A stretch of DNA of 44,934 nt from Oceanospirillum sp964342385 (GCA_964342385.1 CAYFGP010000032.1:1-44934), one strand, 5' to 3'; positions 8,952-17,872 are shown, counted from the stretch's first letter. Notes: generated by a model from the sequence alone, not told the origin. Made by a program: numbers and translations.

Positions 8952-10303
8952 AGGGCACCGTCCTACTGGTTGATGATGAGGTGATAATCCGTCAATCCAC
9001 TGAACAGTGGCTTAAGATGGCCCAGTTTGAGGTCGTCAGCTGTGAAAGTGCAGAGCAGGCGCTAACGGTTTTGAATGAAGACTTCCCCGGCATTCTGGTC
9101 ACCGATGTCAAGATGCCCGGTATGGATGGTCTGGAACTGATGGATCAGGCTCGGGCGTTGATTCCTGAGTTGCCGGTTATTCTGATTACTGGCCACGGTG
9201 ATGTGGATATGGCGATTCAAGCGATGCGTTGCGGTGCCTATGACTTTATTGAAAAGCCCTTTGTGCCGGAGCGCTTGGTTGAGACCATTAACAGAGCTTG
9301 TGACAAGCGTCGTTTGATGCTGGAGAACTTGCGTCTACAGCAGGATATTTCGTCTCAATCTGGTATTGATAGTCGTATTATTGGTATCTCTCCCTCGATA
9401 CAACGACTGAAGCGGGACCTGCTAAAGGCAGCGGCTCAGGATACTAATGTCATTATCTATGGCGAAACCGGTTGTGGTAAGGAACTGGTTGCTCAGTGCC
9501 TGCATGAGTTCAGTGCTCGCAGTGAGCATAATTTTGTCCCGATCAACTGCAGTGCTATTCCTGAAACCTTGATTGAAAGTGAGCTGTTTGGTCATGAAGC
9601 AGGGGCTTTTACCGGCGCAGCAAAAAAGCGTATTGGTAAATTTGAACACGCTAATAACGGCACCCTGTTTCTGGATGAGATTGAAAGTATGCCCGCTCAT
9701 CTACAGGTTAAAATCCTGCGGGCACTGCAGGATGGTGTAATTGAGCGTCTGGGCGGTAATAACCAGATTCAGGTAAACCTGAGAATTATTGCGGCATCGA
9801 AAGCGGATCTAAGAACAGAAGAGGGATTTCGTCAGGATCTGTTTTACCGTCTTAATGTCACCTCGTTATATCTGTCCCCGTTAAGAGAGCGTCAGGAAGA
9901 TATCCCGCTACTGTTTGAACATTATGCCCGTCAAGCGGTGACGCAGGACTCTGGTGAATTGCGTCGAATCACCGATCAGGATATCGACAATATGCAGCAA
10001 TACAGCTGGCCAGGGAATGTCCGTGAGCTGAAAAATGCCGCGATACGTTACGCCCTGGATGGTGAGTTGTCTGTTGCAGATACTCTGTTTCCGCAAGACG
10101 CAGGTTTTGATACAGAGCAGCCGGTGCCGTGCTCATTGCCTCTGGCCGCTCAGATCGCCAATTTTGAACGGGATGTGATCTGCCGTGCGTTAAAACAACA
10201 TCAGGGCAATATCAAAGCGGTGATGGATCAGCTGGATCTGCCACGCAGAACACTGAATCAGAAGATGGTGAAATACGATATTAATCGTAATGAGTTTTTG
10301 TAG
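8948..10303 (+). CDS. dctD: DctD-like sigma-54-dependent response regulator
   Basis: A 451-residue NtrC-family activator. The receiver domain (1-~120) has acidic residues D9/D10 and the phosphoacceptor D53 in TDVKMPG. The AAA+ domain has Walker A GETGCGKE (172-179), the sigma-54 contact motif GAFTGA (219-224) and Walker B TLFLDEI. The C-terminal Fis-type helix-turn-helix includes NIKAVMDQLDLPRRTL. It follows the kinase with a 4-bp overlap. A -24/-12 promoter and repeated operators lie just downstream, before the TAXI gene, which makes that transporter its obvious target. Confidence 0.92.
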   Translation: MKGTVLLVDDEVIIRQSTEQWLKMAQFEVVSCESAEQALTVLNEDFPGILVTDVKMPGMDGLELMDQARALIPELPVILITGHGDVDMAIQAMRCGAYDFIEKPFVPERLVETINRACDKRRLMLENLRLQQDISSQSGIDSRIIGISPSIQRLKRDLLKAAAQDTNVIIYGETGCGKELVAQCLHEFSARSEHNFVPINCSAIPETLIESELFGHEAGAFTGAAKKRIGKFEHANNGTLFLDEIESMPAHLQVKILRALQDGVIERLGGNNQIQVNLRIIAASKADLRTEEGFRQDLFYRLNVTSLYLSPLRERQEDIPLLFEHYARQAVTQDSGELRRITDQDIDNMQQYSWPGNVRELKNAAIRYALDGELSVADTLFPQDAGFDTEQPVPCSLPLAAQIANFERDVICRALKQHQGNIKAVMDQLDLPRRTLNQKMVKYDINRNEFL

Positions 10304-10339
10304 GTATAGTGCTGGTCAGATAAATGAGGATAAAAAGGT

Positions 10340-10360
10340 GATAAGCAAAAAATTGCCTAT
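10340..10360. promoter_or_regulatory. Distal DctD-type operator (imperfect copy)
   Basis: GATAAGCAA-AAAA-TTGCCTAT is an imperfect member of a three-copy family with consensus ATAAGCAA-N4-TTGCTTAT. It lies ~250 bp upstream of the -24 element, within range for an enhancer site. Confidence 0.55.
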
Positions 10361-10473
10361 TGGTTTTAATCCACCAGATTAGAGCCAGATATCGTCGGAT
10401 TAAGCCCATTTTCTACTTTCGAATCACGCTTAAATAAGGATAACTGTGATAGACAAAACGGTTTCGCCTCACA

Positions 10474-10495
10474 GATAAGCAATTTTTTGCTTATC
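10474..10495. promoter_or_regulatory. DctD-type operator, perfect inverted repeat
   Basis: GATAAGCAA-TTTT-TTGCTTATC: 9-bp perfect arms around 4 bp. Its centre is 33 bp (about three helical turns) from the next copy, so dimers would sit on the same DNA face. This is the layout of paired upstream activator sites for NtrC-family proteins; binding by the adjacent DctD is inferred. Confidence 0.7.
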
Positions 10496-10504
10496 GTTTT
10501 CTGA

Positions 10505-10530
10505 CCAATAAGCAAAATCTTGCTTATTGG
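10505..10530. promoter_or_regulatory. DctD-type operator, proximal, 11-bp arms
   Basis: CCAATAAGCAA and TTGCTTATTGG flank AATC; both arms are perfect. It is about 85 bp upstream of the -24 GG, a normal enhancer distance. It shares the ATAAGCAA core with the copies at 10340 and 10474. Confidence 0.7.
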
Positions 10531-10600
10531 CTCAAAAATAAATATCAGATTTTCAGTATTTTTTATTAAAATACAATGAGTTATGTGTATTTGGATAAGT

Positions 10601-10616
10601 TGGCCCTTCAGTTGCA
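10601..10616 (+). promoter_or_regulatory. Sigma-54 (-24/-12) promoter of the TAXI-TRAP genes
   Basis: TGGCCCTTCAGTTGCA has the invariant GG (10602-10603) and GC (10614-10615) at the required spacing and matches TGGCNC-N5-TTGCA. Transcription should start near 10627, leaving a ~36-nt leader before the ATG at 10663. It lies inside the longer ORF that opens at 10576, which argues that the protein does not start there. Confidence 0.85.
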
Positions 10617-10662
10617 ATGTACAGTGTCACCAAAAACAAAAATTCGATTTAAGGGCGTAACG

Positions 10663-11706
10663 ATGAAAATGACTAAACGTACTTTCCTGAAAAACATGGG
10701 TCTGAAAAGCCTGGGTATGGCTGTGCTGCTGAGCAGTACTCTGAGCGTAACCGGTTTAGCACAGGCGCAGGAAAAACGTTCCTATATTCTGGCAACTGCA
10801 TCAACGGGTGGTACCTACTATCCAGTGGGTGTTGCACTGGCGACTCTGACCAAGGTTAAGCTGGAGCCAAAATATAAAATGTCTCTGTCGGCAATCAACT
10901 CTGCTGGTTCCGGTGAAAACGTCAAACTGCTGCGTGACAATGAAGCGCAATTTGCCATCCTGCAGGGCCTGTATGGTGCCTGGGCATGGAATGGCGATGG
11001 TGCTCTGAAGGCTTCTGGTCCACAAAAACACCTACGTTCAGTATCGATGCTGTGGCAGAACGTTGAACAGTTTGCGGTGAAATCTGAGTTTGCTAAAACA
11101 GGTACAATCTCTGATCTGAATGATCTGGAAGGTAAAAAGTTCTCCATCGGTAAGAAAAACTCGGGCACAGAGGGTTCTGGTCGTCAGATTCTGAATGGCC
11201 TGAGTATCAACCCGGATAACTTTGATCTGGCCTACATGGGTTATGGCCCAAGTGCAGATGCACTACAGAACGGTACCGTTAATGGTATGAATATCCCATC
11301 CGGTGTACCGACCAGTGCAGTAACCCGTGCATATGCGGCACTGGGTAGTGATATGACGCTGCTGAACTTTACCGATGAGCAGATCAAGCAAGCCAATGGT
11401 AACTACCAGCTGTGGACGCGTTTTGTCATTCCAGCCAACACCTATCCGGGTCAGAGCAAAGCGGTAAACACCATGGCACAACCTAACTTCCTGGCAGTAC
11501 GTGATGATCTGGGGGAAGAAGATGTGTATCTGCTGACCAAAACCATGTACGAAAATCTGCCTTTCCTGAACGGTATCCACAAAGCGACTAAAGCGATGGC
11601 ACTGGAAAAAGCCATTGCCGGTCTGCCAGTGCCTCTGCACGCGGGTGCGGCTCGTTTCTATCAAGAGATGGGTATCAATATCCCTGCACACCTGATTGCT
11701 GAGTAA
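10663..11706 (+). CDS. TAXI-family TRAP transporter substrate-binding protein
   Basis: A 347-residue periplasmic protein of the TAXI type: ATASTGGTYYPVGVALATL near the mature N-terminus and GENVKLLRDNEAQFAILQG are family hallmarks. The signal peptide carries KRTFLKNMG, close to a twin-arginine motif (Lys-Arg instead of Arg-Arg), so Tat export is possible. I take the ATG at 10663 because it follows AAGGG and lies downstream of the sigma-54 start; the frame is open back to 10576. TAXI proteins bind organic acids such as glutamate and other dicarboxylates. The permease follows after a hairpin. Confidence 0.93.
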   Translation: MKMTKRTFLKNMGLKSLGMAVLLSSTLSVTGLAQAQEKRSYILATASTGGTYYPVGVALATLTKVKLEPKYKMSLSAINSAGSGENVKLLRDNEAQFAILQGLYGAWAWNGDGALKASGPQKHLRSVSMLWQNVEQFAVKSEFAKTGTISDLNDLEGKKFSIGKKNSGTEGSGRQILNGLSINPDNFDLAYMGYGPSADALQNGTVNGMNIPSGVPTSAVTRAYAALGSDMTLLNFTDEQIKQANGNYQLWTRFVIPANTYPGQSKAVNTMAQPNFLAVRDDLGEEDVYLLTKTMYENLPFLNGIHKATKAMALEKAIAGLPVPLHAGAARFYQEMGINIPAHLIAE

Positions 11707-11723
11707 CCCTTAGCGCTCTTCTT

Positions 11724-11744
11724 GAGGGGCTATGATGGCCCCTC
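11724..11744 (+). terminator. Intercistronic hairpin, partial terminator
   Basis: GAGGGGC-N7-GCCCCTC is followed by ATTTCGTTTT. It sits between binding protein and permease, where partial termination or 3'-end protection would give more binding protein than permease, a common arrangement in TRAP operons. Confidence 0.65.
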
Positions 11745-11854
11745 ATTTCGTTTTACAACGCTATTGATGCTGTTTCGATACGATCGATCTATTTTGTATC
11801 GTCTCGTTTCGTGACGGCGTTACCCTCTATTTTGTTGATGACCGGGATACTGTT

Positions 11855-14017
11855 ATGAGTACTGCCTCGACTAATACCGATCAGGAACTGGCTGATAAGC
11901 TACAGAGTCTGGAATTAACACAGCGCTCGGAAGAGTCTGCTGTAGGGCGCTTTATCTATTGGGCGGGTGTAGTCTTTGCCCTGGCCCATATCTACTTTAA
12001 TACCTTGGGTACCCTGTCTGAATTATGGGTGTCCGCAATTCACTTTGGTGGTTTTGCGTTGCTGTGTGCCTTGATGGTGCCCATGACCCGCAGTAAAACT
12101 GCAGGAGCTAAAAAGCTGGCACTGGTACTGGATATTTTGCTGGGCCTGGCGGCGTTACTCTGTACGTTATATTTGATCGGCTTTGAGGATGCGCTCTACG
12201 CCCGAGGGGTGAAATTTGCCCAATGGGATTGGGTATTTTCGGTGTGCGCTATTTTTATTGCGTTAGAGATGGCCCGACGCACTACAGGTTGGTTTATTCC
12301 TGCCATGATCGTTACGGCACTGACCTATGTCTTCTGGTGGGGCCAGTATATTGACGGTGTATTTGGTTTTCCCGGTTTAAGCCTGGAAACGGTGCTCTAT
12401 CGTAGCTATTTCTCCTCTGAAGGCATGTTTGGTCAGATCGCACGTATCTCCTGGACCTATGTCTTTATGTTTATCCTGTTTGGTGCCTTTCTGGTGAAGT
12501 CGGGTGCTGGGGATTTTATTATCGAACTGTCGCGCTGTGCGGCGGGTCGTTTTGTTGGTGGTCCAGGTTTTGTAGCGGTATTGGGCTCTGGTTTGATGGG
12601 GTCGGTCTCCGGTTCTTCTGTCGCGAATACCGTATCGACCGGTGTGATTACTATTCCTTTGATGCGTAAGGCGGGTTTCCCAGCTAAGTTTGCCGCTGGT
12701 GTTGAAGCAGCGGCATCGACCGGTGGTCAGCTGATGCCACCGGTGATGGGGGCGGGTGCCTTTATTATGGCGTCGTACACCCAGATTCCTTATGTCGATA
12801 TTATCTCCATCGCTGCTCTGCCTGCGTTGCTTTACTTTATGTCGGTGGGCTTTTTTGTTCGTATCGAGGCGATGCGCAGTCACGCCGAAGCGGTCGAGCT
12901 GGACAGCCGTCCATTAGGTGAAGTGTTTAAAGACGGCTGGCATTATCTGTTGCCTCTGGTCGTGCTGGTTGCGCTGCTGATCTACGGTTTTACACCAACT
13001 TATGCCGCGGGTATCTCTATTATTTCTGTGGTGGTGGCGTCCTGGTTATCCAGGCATCCCATGGGATTAAAAGATATTCTGGATGCGTTGGCACAAGGCT
13101 CGAAAAATATGGCAACCACTGCGATGTTGCTGATTGCTGTCGGTCTGGTGGTTAACGTGGTGGCGATGACCGGTATCGGTAATACCTTCTCCCTGATGGT
13201 AACGGAGTGGGCTAGTGGTAGCCTGCTGATTACTCTGATTCTGATCGCATTGGCGTCTCTGATTCTGGGTATGGGCCTGCCGGTGACCGCATCCTATATT
13301 GTATTGGCGACGCTTTCGGCTCCGGCGTTATATGGTCTGATTGCAGAGATGCAGCTGGTGACTATGATGGCTGCGGGTCATCTGCCGGAAGCCGCGAAAA
13401 CTATCTTCCTATTGGTGGATGCTGAGAAAGCAACGTTATTATCTGCACCGATGAGTGAGCTGGATGCCCAGCAGTTATTGGCACTGGTACCCGGTGACTT
13501 TAAAGTACAGCTGCTGGAGATGGCGCTGGACCCGGATACGTTGGCGATGATTCTGCTGTCGGCCCATATGATTATCTTCTGGTTATCTCAGGACAGTAAT
13601 GTCACACCTCCGGTCTGTTTGACCGCATTTGCCGCAGCAGCGATTGCCAAGACACCACCGATGGCGACAGGTTTTATGGCGTGGAAAGTGGCAAAAGGTC
13701 TGTATATAGTGCCGCTGTTATTTGCCTATACCGGCTTTATCGGTGGCAGCTGGTCAGAAGTACTATCGGTGTTTTTCTTCTCGCTGTTTGGTATTTATGC
13801 CTTAGCAGGCTTTATGGAAGGCTATCTGGAAAGTCAGTTGAACATGGCGTTGCGGGTATTAAGTGGTCTGGCGGGTGTCGCTATGATCTGGCCTCATAAT
13901 GAACTGTTGATCAGTGTAGCGGGTTTGATCGTCTTTCTGGCCATTTTTGTTTACAGCCGCAAAGCACTGAAAAGGGGTGAGGCTGAGGTTGTGCTTAAAG
14001 CTTCGACCAGCCATTAA
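11855..14017 (+). CDS. TRAP transporter fused permease (DctQM / 4TM-12TM)
   Basis: A 720-residue polytopic membrane protein. The N-terminal ~four membrane segments correspond to DctQ and the rest to DctM, with the GSGLMGSVSGSSVANTVSTG scoop-type motif and STGGQLMPPVMGAGAF typical of the TAXI fused permeases. It uses an ion gradient to import the ligand delivered by the binding protein. Its own ATG follows the hairpin by ~110 bp; it probably belongs to the same sigma-54 transcript. The length is usual for fused QM subunits. Confidence 0.93.
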   Translation: MSTASTNTDQELADKLQSLELTQRSEESAVGRFIYWAGVVFALAHIYFNTLGTLSELWVSAIHFGGFALLCALMVPMTRSKTAGAKKLALVLDILLGLAALLCTLYLIGFEDALYARGVKFAQWDWVFSVCAIFIALEMARRTTGWFIPAMIVTALTYVFWWGQYIDGVFGFPGLSLETVLYRSYFSSEGMFGQIARISWTYVFMFILFGAFLVKSGAGDFIIELSRCAAGRFVGGPGFVAVLGSGLMGSVSGSSVANTVSTGVITIPLMRKAGFPAKFAAGVEAAASTGGQLMPPVMGAGAFIMASYTQIPYVDIISIAALPALLYFMSVGFFVRIEAMRSHAEAVELDSRPLGEVFKDGWHYLLPLVVLVALLIYGFTPTYAAGISIISVVVASWLSRHPMGLKDILDALAQGSKNMATTAMLLIAVGLVVNVVAMTGIGNTFSLMVTEWASGSLLITLILIALASLILGMGLPVTASYIVLATLSAPALYGLIAEMQLVTMMAAGHLPEAAKTIFLLVDAEKATLLSAPMSELDAQQLLALVPGDFKVQLLEMALDPDTLAMILLSAHMIIFWLSQDSNVTPPVCLTAFAAAAIAKTPPMATGFMAWKVAKGLYIVPLLFAYTGFIGGSWSEVLSVFFFSLFGIYALAGFMEGYLESQLNMALRVLSGLAGVAMIWPHNELLISVAGLIVFLAIFVYSRKALKRGEAEVVLKASTSH

Positions 14018-14063
14018 GCTTCATCAAGTTATTAGTGTCTAAGGCAACGTGCTATTTAGAGCG

Positions 14064-14119
14064 CTCGCATCAGGTATTTTGTTGGCTATAAACCCAAACA
14101 TAGACTCACCTGATGCGAG
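14064..14119. promoter_or_regulatory. 12-bp inverted repeat ahead of lhgO
   Basis: CTCGCATCAGGT (14064-14075) and ACCTGATGCGAG (14108-14119) are perfect arms around 32 bp. It lies between permease and lhgO and covers the unlikely upstream start at 14049. It could be an operator or an mRNA hairpin that tunes lhgO expression; there is no T tract. Confidence 0.5.
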
Positions 14120-14153
14120 TTCTCGGCCAAGACTTAAATTTATGAGAACAATC

Positions 14154-15362
14154 ATGACCGAACAATATGATTATCTGATTATCGGTGGCGGTATCGTGGG
14201 TCTTTCTACCGCCTGGCAGCTACAGCAGCAATGCCCGGATAAACGCATCGTACTGCTGGAAAAAGAGTCTGTGTTTGCCCAGCACCAAACCGGCCACAAC
14301 AGTGGTGTGATCCATGCCGGTGTTTATTACGCACCAGGTAGCCTGAAAGCGGAGTTTTGTCGTGAGGGTGTGCAGAAAACCATCCAATTCTGTCAGGACA
14401 ATGACATCAAATATGATCAGTGTGGCAAGTTGCTGGTCGCAACAAATCCGCTGGAGCATGAGCGCATGCTGGCGCTGTATGAGCGCTGTCATCAGAACCA
14501 ATTGGATGTTGAGCTGCTGGATGGGGCACAGCTGAAAGAAAGAGAGCCCAATATTCAGGGCCTGGGTGCCATTCTGGTCAAAACCACGGGCATCGTCGAT
14601 TATCGCCAGGTGTGCAATAAGATGGCAGAGCGCTTCCGTGAAGCCGGTGGTCAGACTCTGTTGAATACCCAAGTTACCGCGATGGAAGAGGATAATGACG
14701 AGATTCGGGTACAGACCAATCAAGGTACTTTTCACTGTCGTTATCTGATCTGTTGTTCTGGCCTGATGGCCGATCGTATGACCCGTATGTTGGGTATTGA
14801 AACCGATTTCCAGATCGTGCCATTCCGTGGTGAATACTATCGTCTGCCGGAAGATAAAAACGATGTGGTCAAACACCTGATCTATCCAATTCCCGATCCC
14901 GATCTGCCGTTCCTGGGTGTGCACCTGACCCGTATGATTGATGGCTCGGTTACCGTTGGTCCGAATGCGGTTCAGGGTTGGAAGAGGGAAGGTTATGGCA
15001 AGATCAATATCAGCCCGACCGATATCTGGGATATGGTGCGCTTTCCCGGCTTTTGGCGTGTGCTGAAAAAACACCTGTTTACTGGCCTGGTAGAAACCAA
15101 GAATTCCTTGTGGAAACCCGGTTATCTCAAGCTGGTGCAGAAATATTGCCCATCGGTAAAACTGCAGGATTTAGAGCCCTATCCCGCAGGTATCCGTGCC
15201 CAAGCGGTACTGAAGGATGGCACTTTGGTACATGATTTCCTGTTTGCCGAGAGCCAGCGTTCACTGCATGTGTGTAATGCCCCGTCACCGGCTGCAACTT
15301 CCGCAATTCCAATCGGACGTCATATTGTGGAGCGGGTGATAAAGGCTCAGTCTGAGACCTAA
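14154..15362 (+). CDS. lhgO: L-2-hydroxyglutarate oxidase-type FAD oxidoreductase
   Basis: A 402-residue DAO-family flavoprotein. The FAD-binding motif YDYLIIGGGIVGLSTAW is at the N-terminus, followed by TGHNSGVIHAGVYYAPGSLKA, the signature of LhgO/YgaF. LhgO oxidises L-2-hydroxyglutarate to 2-oxoglutarate and passes electrons to the quinone pool. I chose the ATG at 14154 (GAG eight bases upstream); the frame stays open to 14049, but that extension carries an inverted repeat and no flavoprotein features. Its position after the TAXI genes suggests that the imported acid may be its substrate or precursor. Confidence 0.88.
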   Translation: MTEQYDYLIIGGGIVGLSTAWQLQQQCPDKRIVLLEKESVFAQHQTGHNSGVIHAGVYYAPGSLKAEFCREGVQKTIQFCQDNDIKYDQCGKLLVATNPLEHERMLALYERCHQNQLDVELLDGAQLKEREPNIQGLGAILVKTTGIVDYRQVCNKMAERFREAGGQTLLNTQVTAMEEDNDEIRVQTNQGTFHCRYLICCSGLMADRMTRMLGIETDFQIVPFRGEYYRLPEDKNDVVKHLIYPIPDPDLPFLGVHLTRMIDGSVTVGPNAVQGWKREGYGKINISPTDIWDMVRFPGFWRVLKKHLFTGLVETKNSLWKPGYLKLVQKYCPSVKLQDLEPYPAGIRAQAVLKDGTLVHDFLFAESQRSLHVCNAPSPAATSAIPIGRHIVERVIKAQSET

Positions 15363-15472
15363 TCTTGGTAAAGATCGAGACCAGGTTTTGGTACAGGCGG
15401 GATGTGAGCTCGGTAAGGTTTTTAGATAAGAGGCTTATTTAATAGAGTGATGTAAAGAGTTGTCTAACTTTT

Positions 15473-15509
15473 AAACAAGGCAAATCCACAATGGATTTGC
15501 CTTGTTTTT
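15473..15509. terminator. Bidirectional terminator between lhgO and the DJ-1/PfpI gene
   Basis: A perfect 15-bp stem (AAACAAGGCAAATCC and its complement) with a 5-nt loop, with T tracts on both strands. It fits termination of lhgO from the left and of the convergent DJ-1/PfpI gene from the right. Confidence 0.9.
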
Positions 15510-15535
15510 AACTAATCAATAGTTCAAGTAAGTAA

Positions 15536-16216
15536 TTAGCTTAACTGATTCAATTGCTTAGCCAGAGCAACACCCACACCGTGGGCACTGGTCGGGTTCT
15601 GACCGGTAATCACGCGATCATCTTCAATTACTAATTCCCCCCAAGGTTGTACCTTATTAAAACGAGCCGCTTTACGTGCCATCGCTTCTTCCAACAGGAA
15701 AGGAATATCGTTGATGGTGTTGAAGTCGATCTCTTCTTCACGGGTAAAGCTGGTTACGGATTTTGTCGCTAATAGAGGCTCGCCGTTATTTAGGGTAATT
15801 GGCAATAAGCCTGCTGGGCCGTGACAGACCGCCGCTAAAATACCACCGGCTTCATAATGTTGAGCACTTAGCTGAGCAAAGGCTTCGTTTGTAGCAAGGT
15901 CAGATAACAGACCGAAACCACCAGGATAAAAGACTGCAGAGTAATCGCCGATATTCACCTGTTCAACCGGCAGTGTATTGTTAATACGATTCTGGAAATC
16001 TTCATCGGTCAGCATGCTGTTATTGACTGCATCATCTTCGATATCCGTGCCATACAGTGGGGCCTGTCCGCCCTGAATAGAAGCGATATCGTAATCAATG
16101 CCCTGCGCTTTCAGTACGTGAACCACATGAGTCAGTTCTGGTGCGTAGGTGCCGTTAGCCTGATCGGTTTCACCAAGGGTTGCGTGGTTGGTCACAGGAA
16201 TCAGTACTTTTTTCAT
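15536..16216 (-). CDS. DJ-1/PfpI-family (type 1 glutamine amidotransferase-like) protein
   Basis: A 226-residue protein with the nucleophile elbow AAVCHGPAGLL (Cys131, His132), an FYPGGFG oxyanion-type loop and the family's alpha/beta order. It belongs to the HchA/Hsp31-like branch, whose members act as glyoxalase III, deglycase or chaperone. It is divergent from a LysR-type regulator 155 bp away, which probably controls it in response to an electrophile. No signal peptide. Confidence 0.88.
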   Translation of the reverse strand: MKKVLIPVTNHATLGETDQANGTYAPELTHVVHVLKAQGIDYDIASIQGGQAPLYGTDIEDDAVNNSMLTDEDFQNRINNTLPVEQVNIGDYSAVFYPGGFGLLSDLATNEAFAQLSAQHYEAGGILAAVCHGPAGLLPITLNNGEPLLATKSVTSFTREEEIDFNTINDIPFLLEEAMARKAARFNKVQPWGELVIEDDRVITGQNPTSAHGVGVALAKQLNQLS

Positions 16217-16371
16217 GACGTATCTCTCTTAAGATCTTTCCAATATTTGTCTGGTATCGAGTATGTGAGTCACTATAGTCTGTTGCTGTATTGGTGATAA
16301 TATGGTTTTTCTGGGAATTAGTTTTGCTATTTGGCAATAATAATTCTGGACTGAAAAAAAGAGAGCACTGG

Positions 16372-17256
16372 ATGGACAGTTTTGATGGCATTATCGAGTT
16401 TGTCGCTGTAGCGGAAGCCAGAGGCTTTTCTTCGGCAGCAAAACAGCTGGGCTGCAGTACCAGTCACGTTAGTCGGCAGGTGGCGCGTTTAGAGGAGCGT
16501 CTGGGTTGTGCTTTGTTAGCACGTTCAACCCGTATGGTGACACTGACAGAAAATGGTCAGAGCTATTATCAGCAGGCAAAAGATCTGGTCGTGGGTTTAC
16601 AGCAAGCCAATGAACAGGTGAGCCAGCAACAGGTCCACCTGAGTGGTACTTTAAGAGTCAGTTCTGCGGGAGGTTTTGCAGAATATTACGTGGCACCGGC
16701 TTTGATGGAGTTTGCTGCCCAATATCCTGAGCTTAGCGTGGATATGAATTTTAATAGCCGCTTGGTTAACCTGCTGGAAGATGGTATCGACTTTGCGATT
16801 CGCTACGGAGAGTTAACAGACTCTAGTCTAGTCGCTCGTAAGCTGGTGAGCCGTCCCTTGATGGCTGCTGCAAGTCAGGAATATTTGCAGCAGAGTGGTA
16901 CGCCAAAGCATCCGAGTCATCTGAAACACCATAGTTGTATTGTTGCCAATAACGATGCCTGGGAATTTAATATTGATGGTGTCACTGAATATGTAAAGGT
17001 GAAGGGACGCTTTCGCAGTAATAATGCCAGTGTGGTATTAGAGGCGTGTAAGCGTGGTTTGGGTATCGCTTATCTCCCCAAAAGCACCTTTTACAACGCG
17101 ATTAAAGAGGGGCAGTTAGTACCTGTGCTTGAGCCTTACTGGGGCAAAGGTTCCAGTAGCTGGATCGTGTATCAGAATAAGCGTTTTATGCCTCTTCGAG
17201 CGCGCTTGGCAATCGATTTTCTGGTGCAATATTTTGCTGATTGGGAAGATGGTTAA
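16372..17256 (+). CDS. LysR-family transcriptional regulator
   Basis: A 294-residue regulator with an N-terminal winged helix-turn-helix (AEARGFSSAAKQLGCSTSHVSRQVARLEERLG, quoted in part: residues ~14-46) and a periplasmic-binding-like effector domain. The frame is open to 16291, but the ATG at 16372 has AGAGAG upstream and starts the HTH at the normal distance. It is divergent from the DJ-1/PfpI gene, its likely target. The effector is unknown. Confidence 0.9.
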   Translation: MDSFDGIIEFVAVAEARGFSSAAKQLGCSTSHVSRQVARLEERLGCALLARSTRMVTLTENGQSYYQQAKDLVVGLQQANEQVSQQQVHLSGTLRVSSAGGFAEYYVAPALMEFAAQYPELSVDMNFNSRLVNLLEDGIDFAIRYGELTDSSLVARKLVSRPLMAAASQEYLQQSGTPKHPSHLKHHSCIVANNDAWEFNIDGVTEYVKVKGRFRSNNASVVLEACKRGLGIAYLPKSTFYNAIKEGQLVPVLEPYWGKGSSSWIVYQNKRFMPLRARLAIDFLVQYFADWEDG

Positions 17257-17400
17257 AGTGAAGGGATGACCTAACACCGTAAATAGAGAGTGATGACGTG
17301 GTGGTCTCTATCGTACTTATTATACTCAGTCAGTCGCAGCCAATATGTGACTGGGCAGACACACGACTTGCTTGAACCCGGTATGACTAATCCGTAAAGT

Positions 17401-17418
17401 TATTTTGTATACAAAATA
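17401..17418. promoter_or_regulatory. MarR-type operator palindrome upstream of marR
   Basis: TATTTTGTATACAAAATA is a perfect 18-bp palindrome 24 bp before the marR ATG. A near copy lies between marR and the next gene, so the regulator most likely binds both. Confidence 0.75.
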
Positions 17419-17441
17419 ATCTAACTCTTTGATGATGAGCT

Positions 17442-17858
17442 ATGGCTGCTGAATTTAATCCCCATGACTGTATTTTTCATCTGCTGGCTAAAGCCGCTAA
17501 GTCTGGTGCGCGCTTCTGGAAAGAGGCCACTGTAGATCTGGGCTTAACGGCAGTGCAGGGTAAGGTGCTGAACTTTATTTATATCAGTGGCGAGATTACT
17601 GCCAGTGAACTCAGTACTCAGGCAGCGGTAGATAATGCCACGTTAACCGGGGTATTGGATCGTTTGGAGTCGATGAAAATCGTGCAGCGTCATGCCAAAA
17701 GTGATGATCGTCGTGCTGTTCTGATCCGGCTAACGGAGCAGGGGCAGATATTAGCGAAAGAGGTGTATCAGCGTGTCCAACCGGCTAATGAGGCATTTCT
17801 AAAAGATCTCTCCGGTGCTGAAACAACCATGTTGCGTGATCTACTAAAACGCTTCTAA
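17442..17858 (+). CDS. MarR-family transcriptional regulator
   Basis: A 138-residue winged-helix protein: the recognition region is ITASELSTQAAVDNATLTGVL and the wing is HAKSDDRRAVLIRLTEQG, the DxRxxxxxLT signature of MarR. Small aromatic or lipophilic acids usually release such repressors from DNA. It is followed after 60 bp by a thioesterase gene, with palindromes before each gene, so it probably represses itself and the thioesterase. Confidence 0.92.
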   Translation: MAAEFNPHDCIFHLLAKAAKSGARFWKEATVDLGLTAVQGKVLNFIYISGEITASELSTQAAVDNATLTGVLDRLESMKIVQRHAKSDDRRAVLIRLTEQGQILAKEVYQRVQPANEAFLKDLSGAETTMLRDLLKRF

Positions 17859-17872
17859 AAAATTTACCTATT

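Noticed and set aside
10576..10662. N-terminal extension of the TAXI binding protein
   Set aside because: This part of the frame contains the sigma-54 promoter, and the signal peptide begins properly at the ATG at 10663.
12377..12883. 168-residue ORF antisense to the TRAP permease
   Set aside because: Basic, Arg/Thr/His-rich composition typical of an antisense shadow of a membrane protein gene.
14220..15074. 284-residue ORF antisense to lhgO
   Set aside because: It is His/Thr-rich text from the complementary strand of a firm coding gene, with no domain or start signal.
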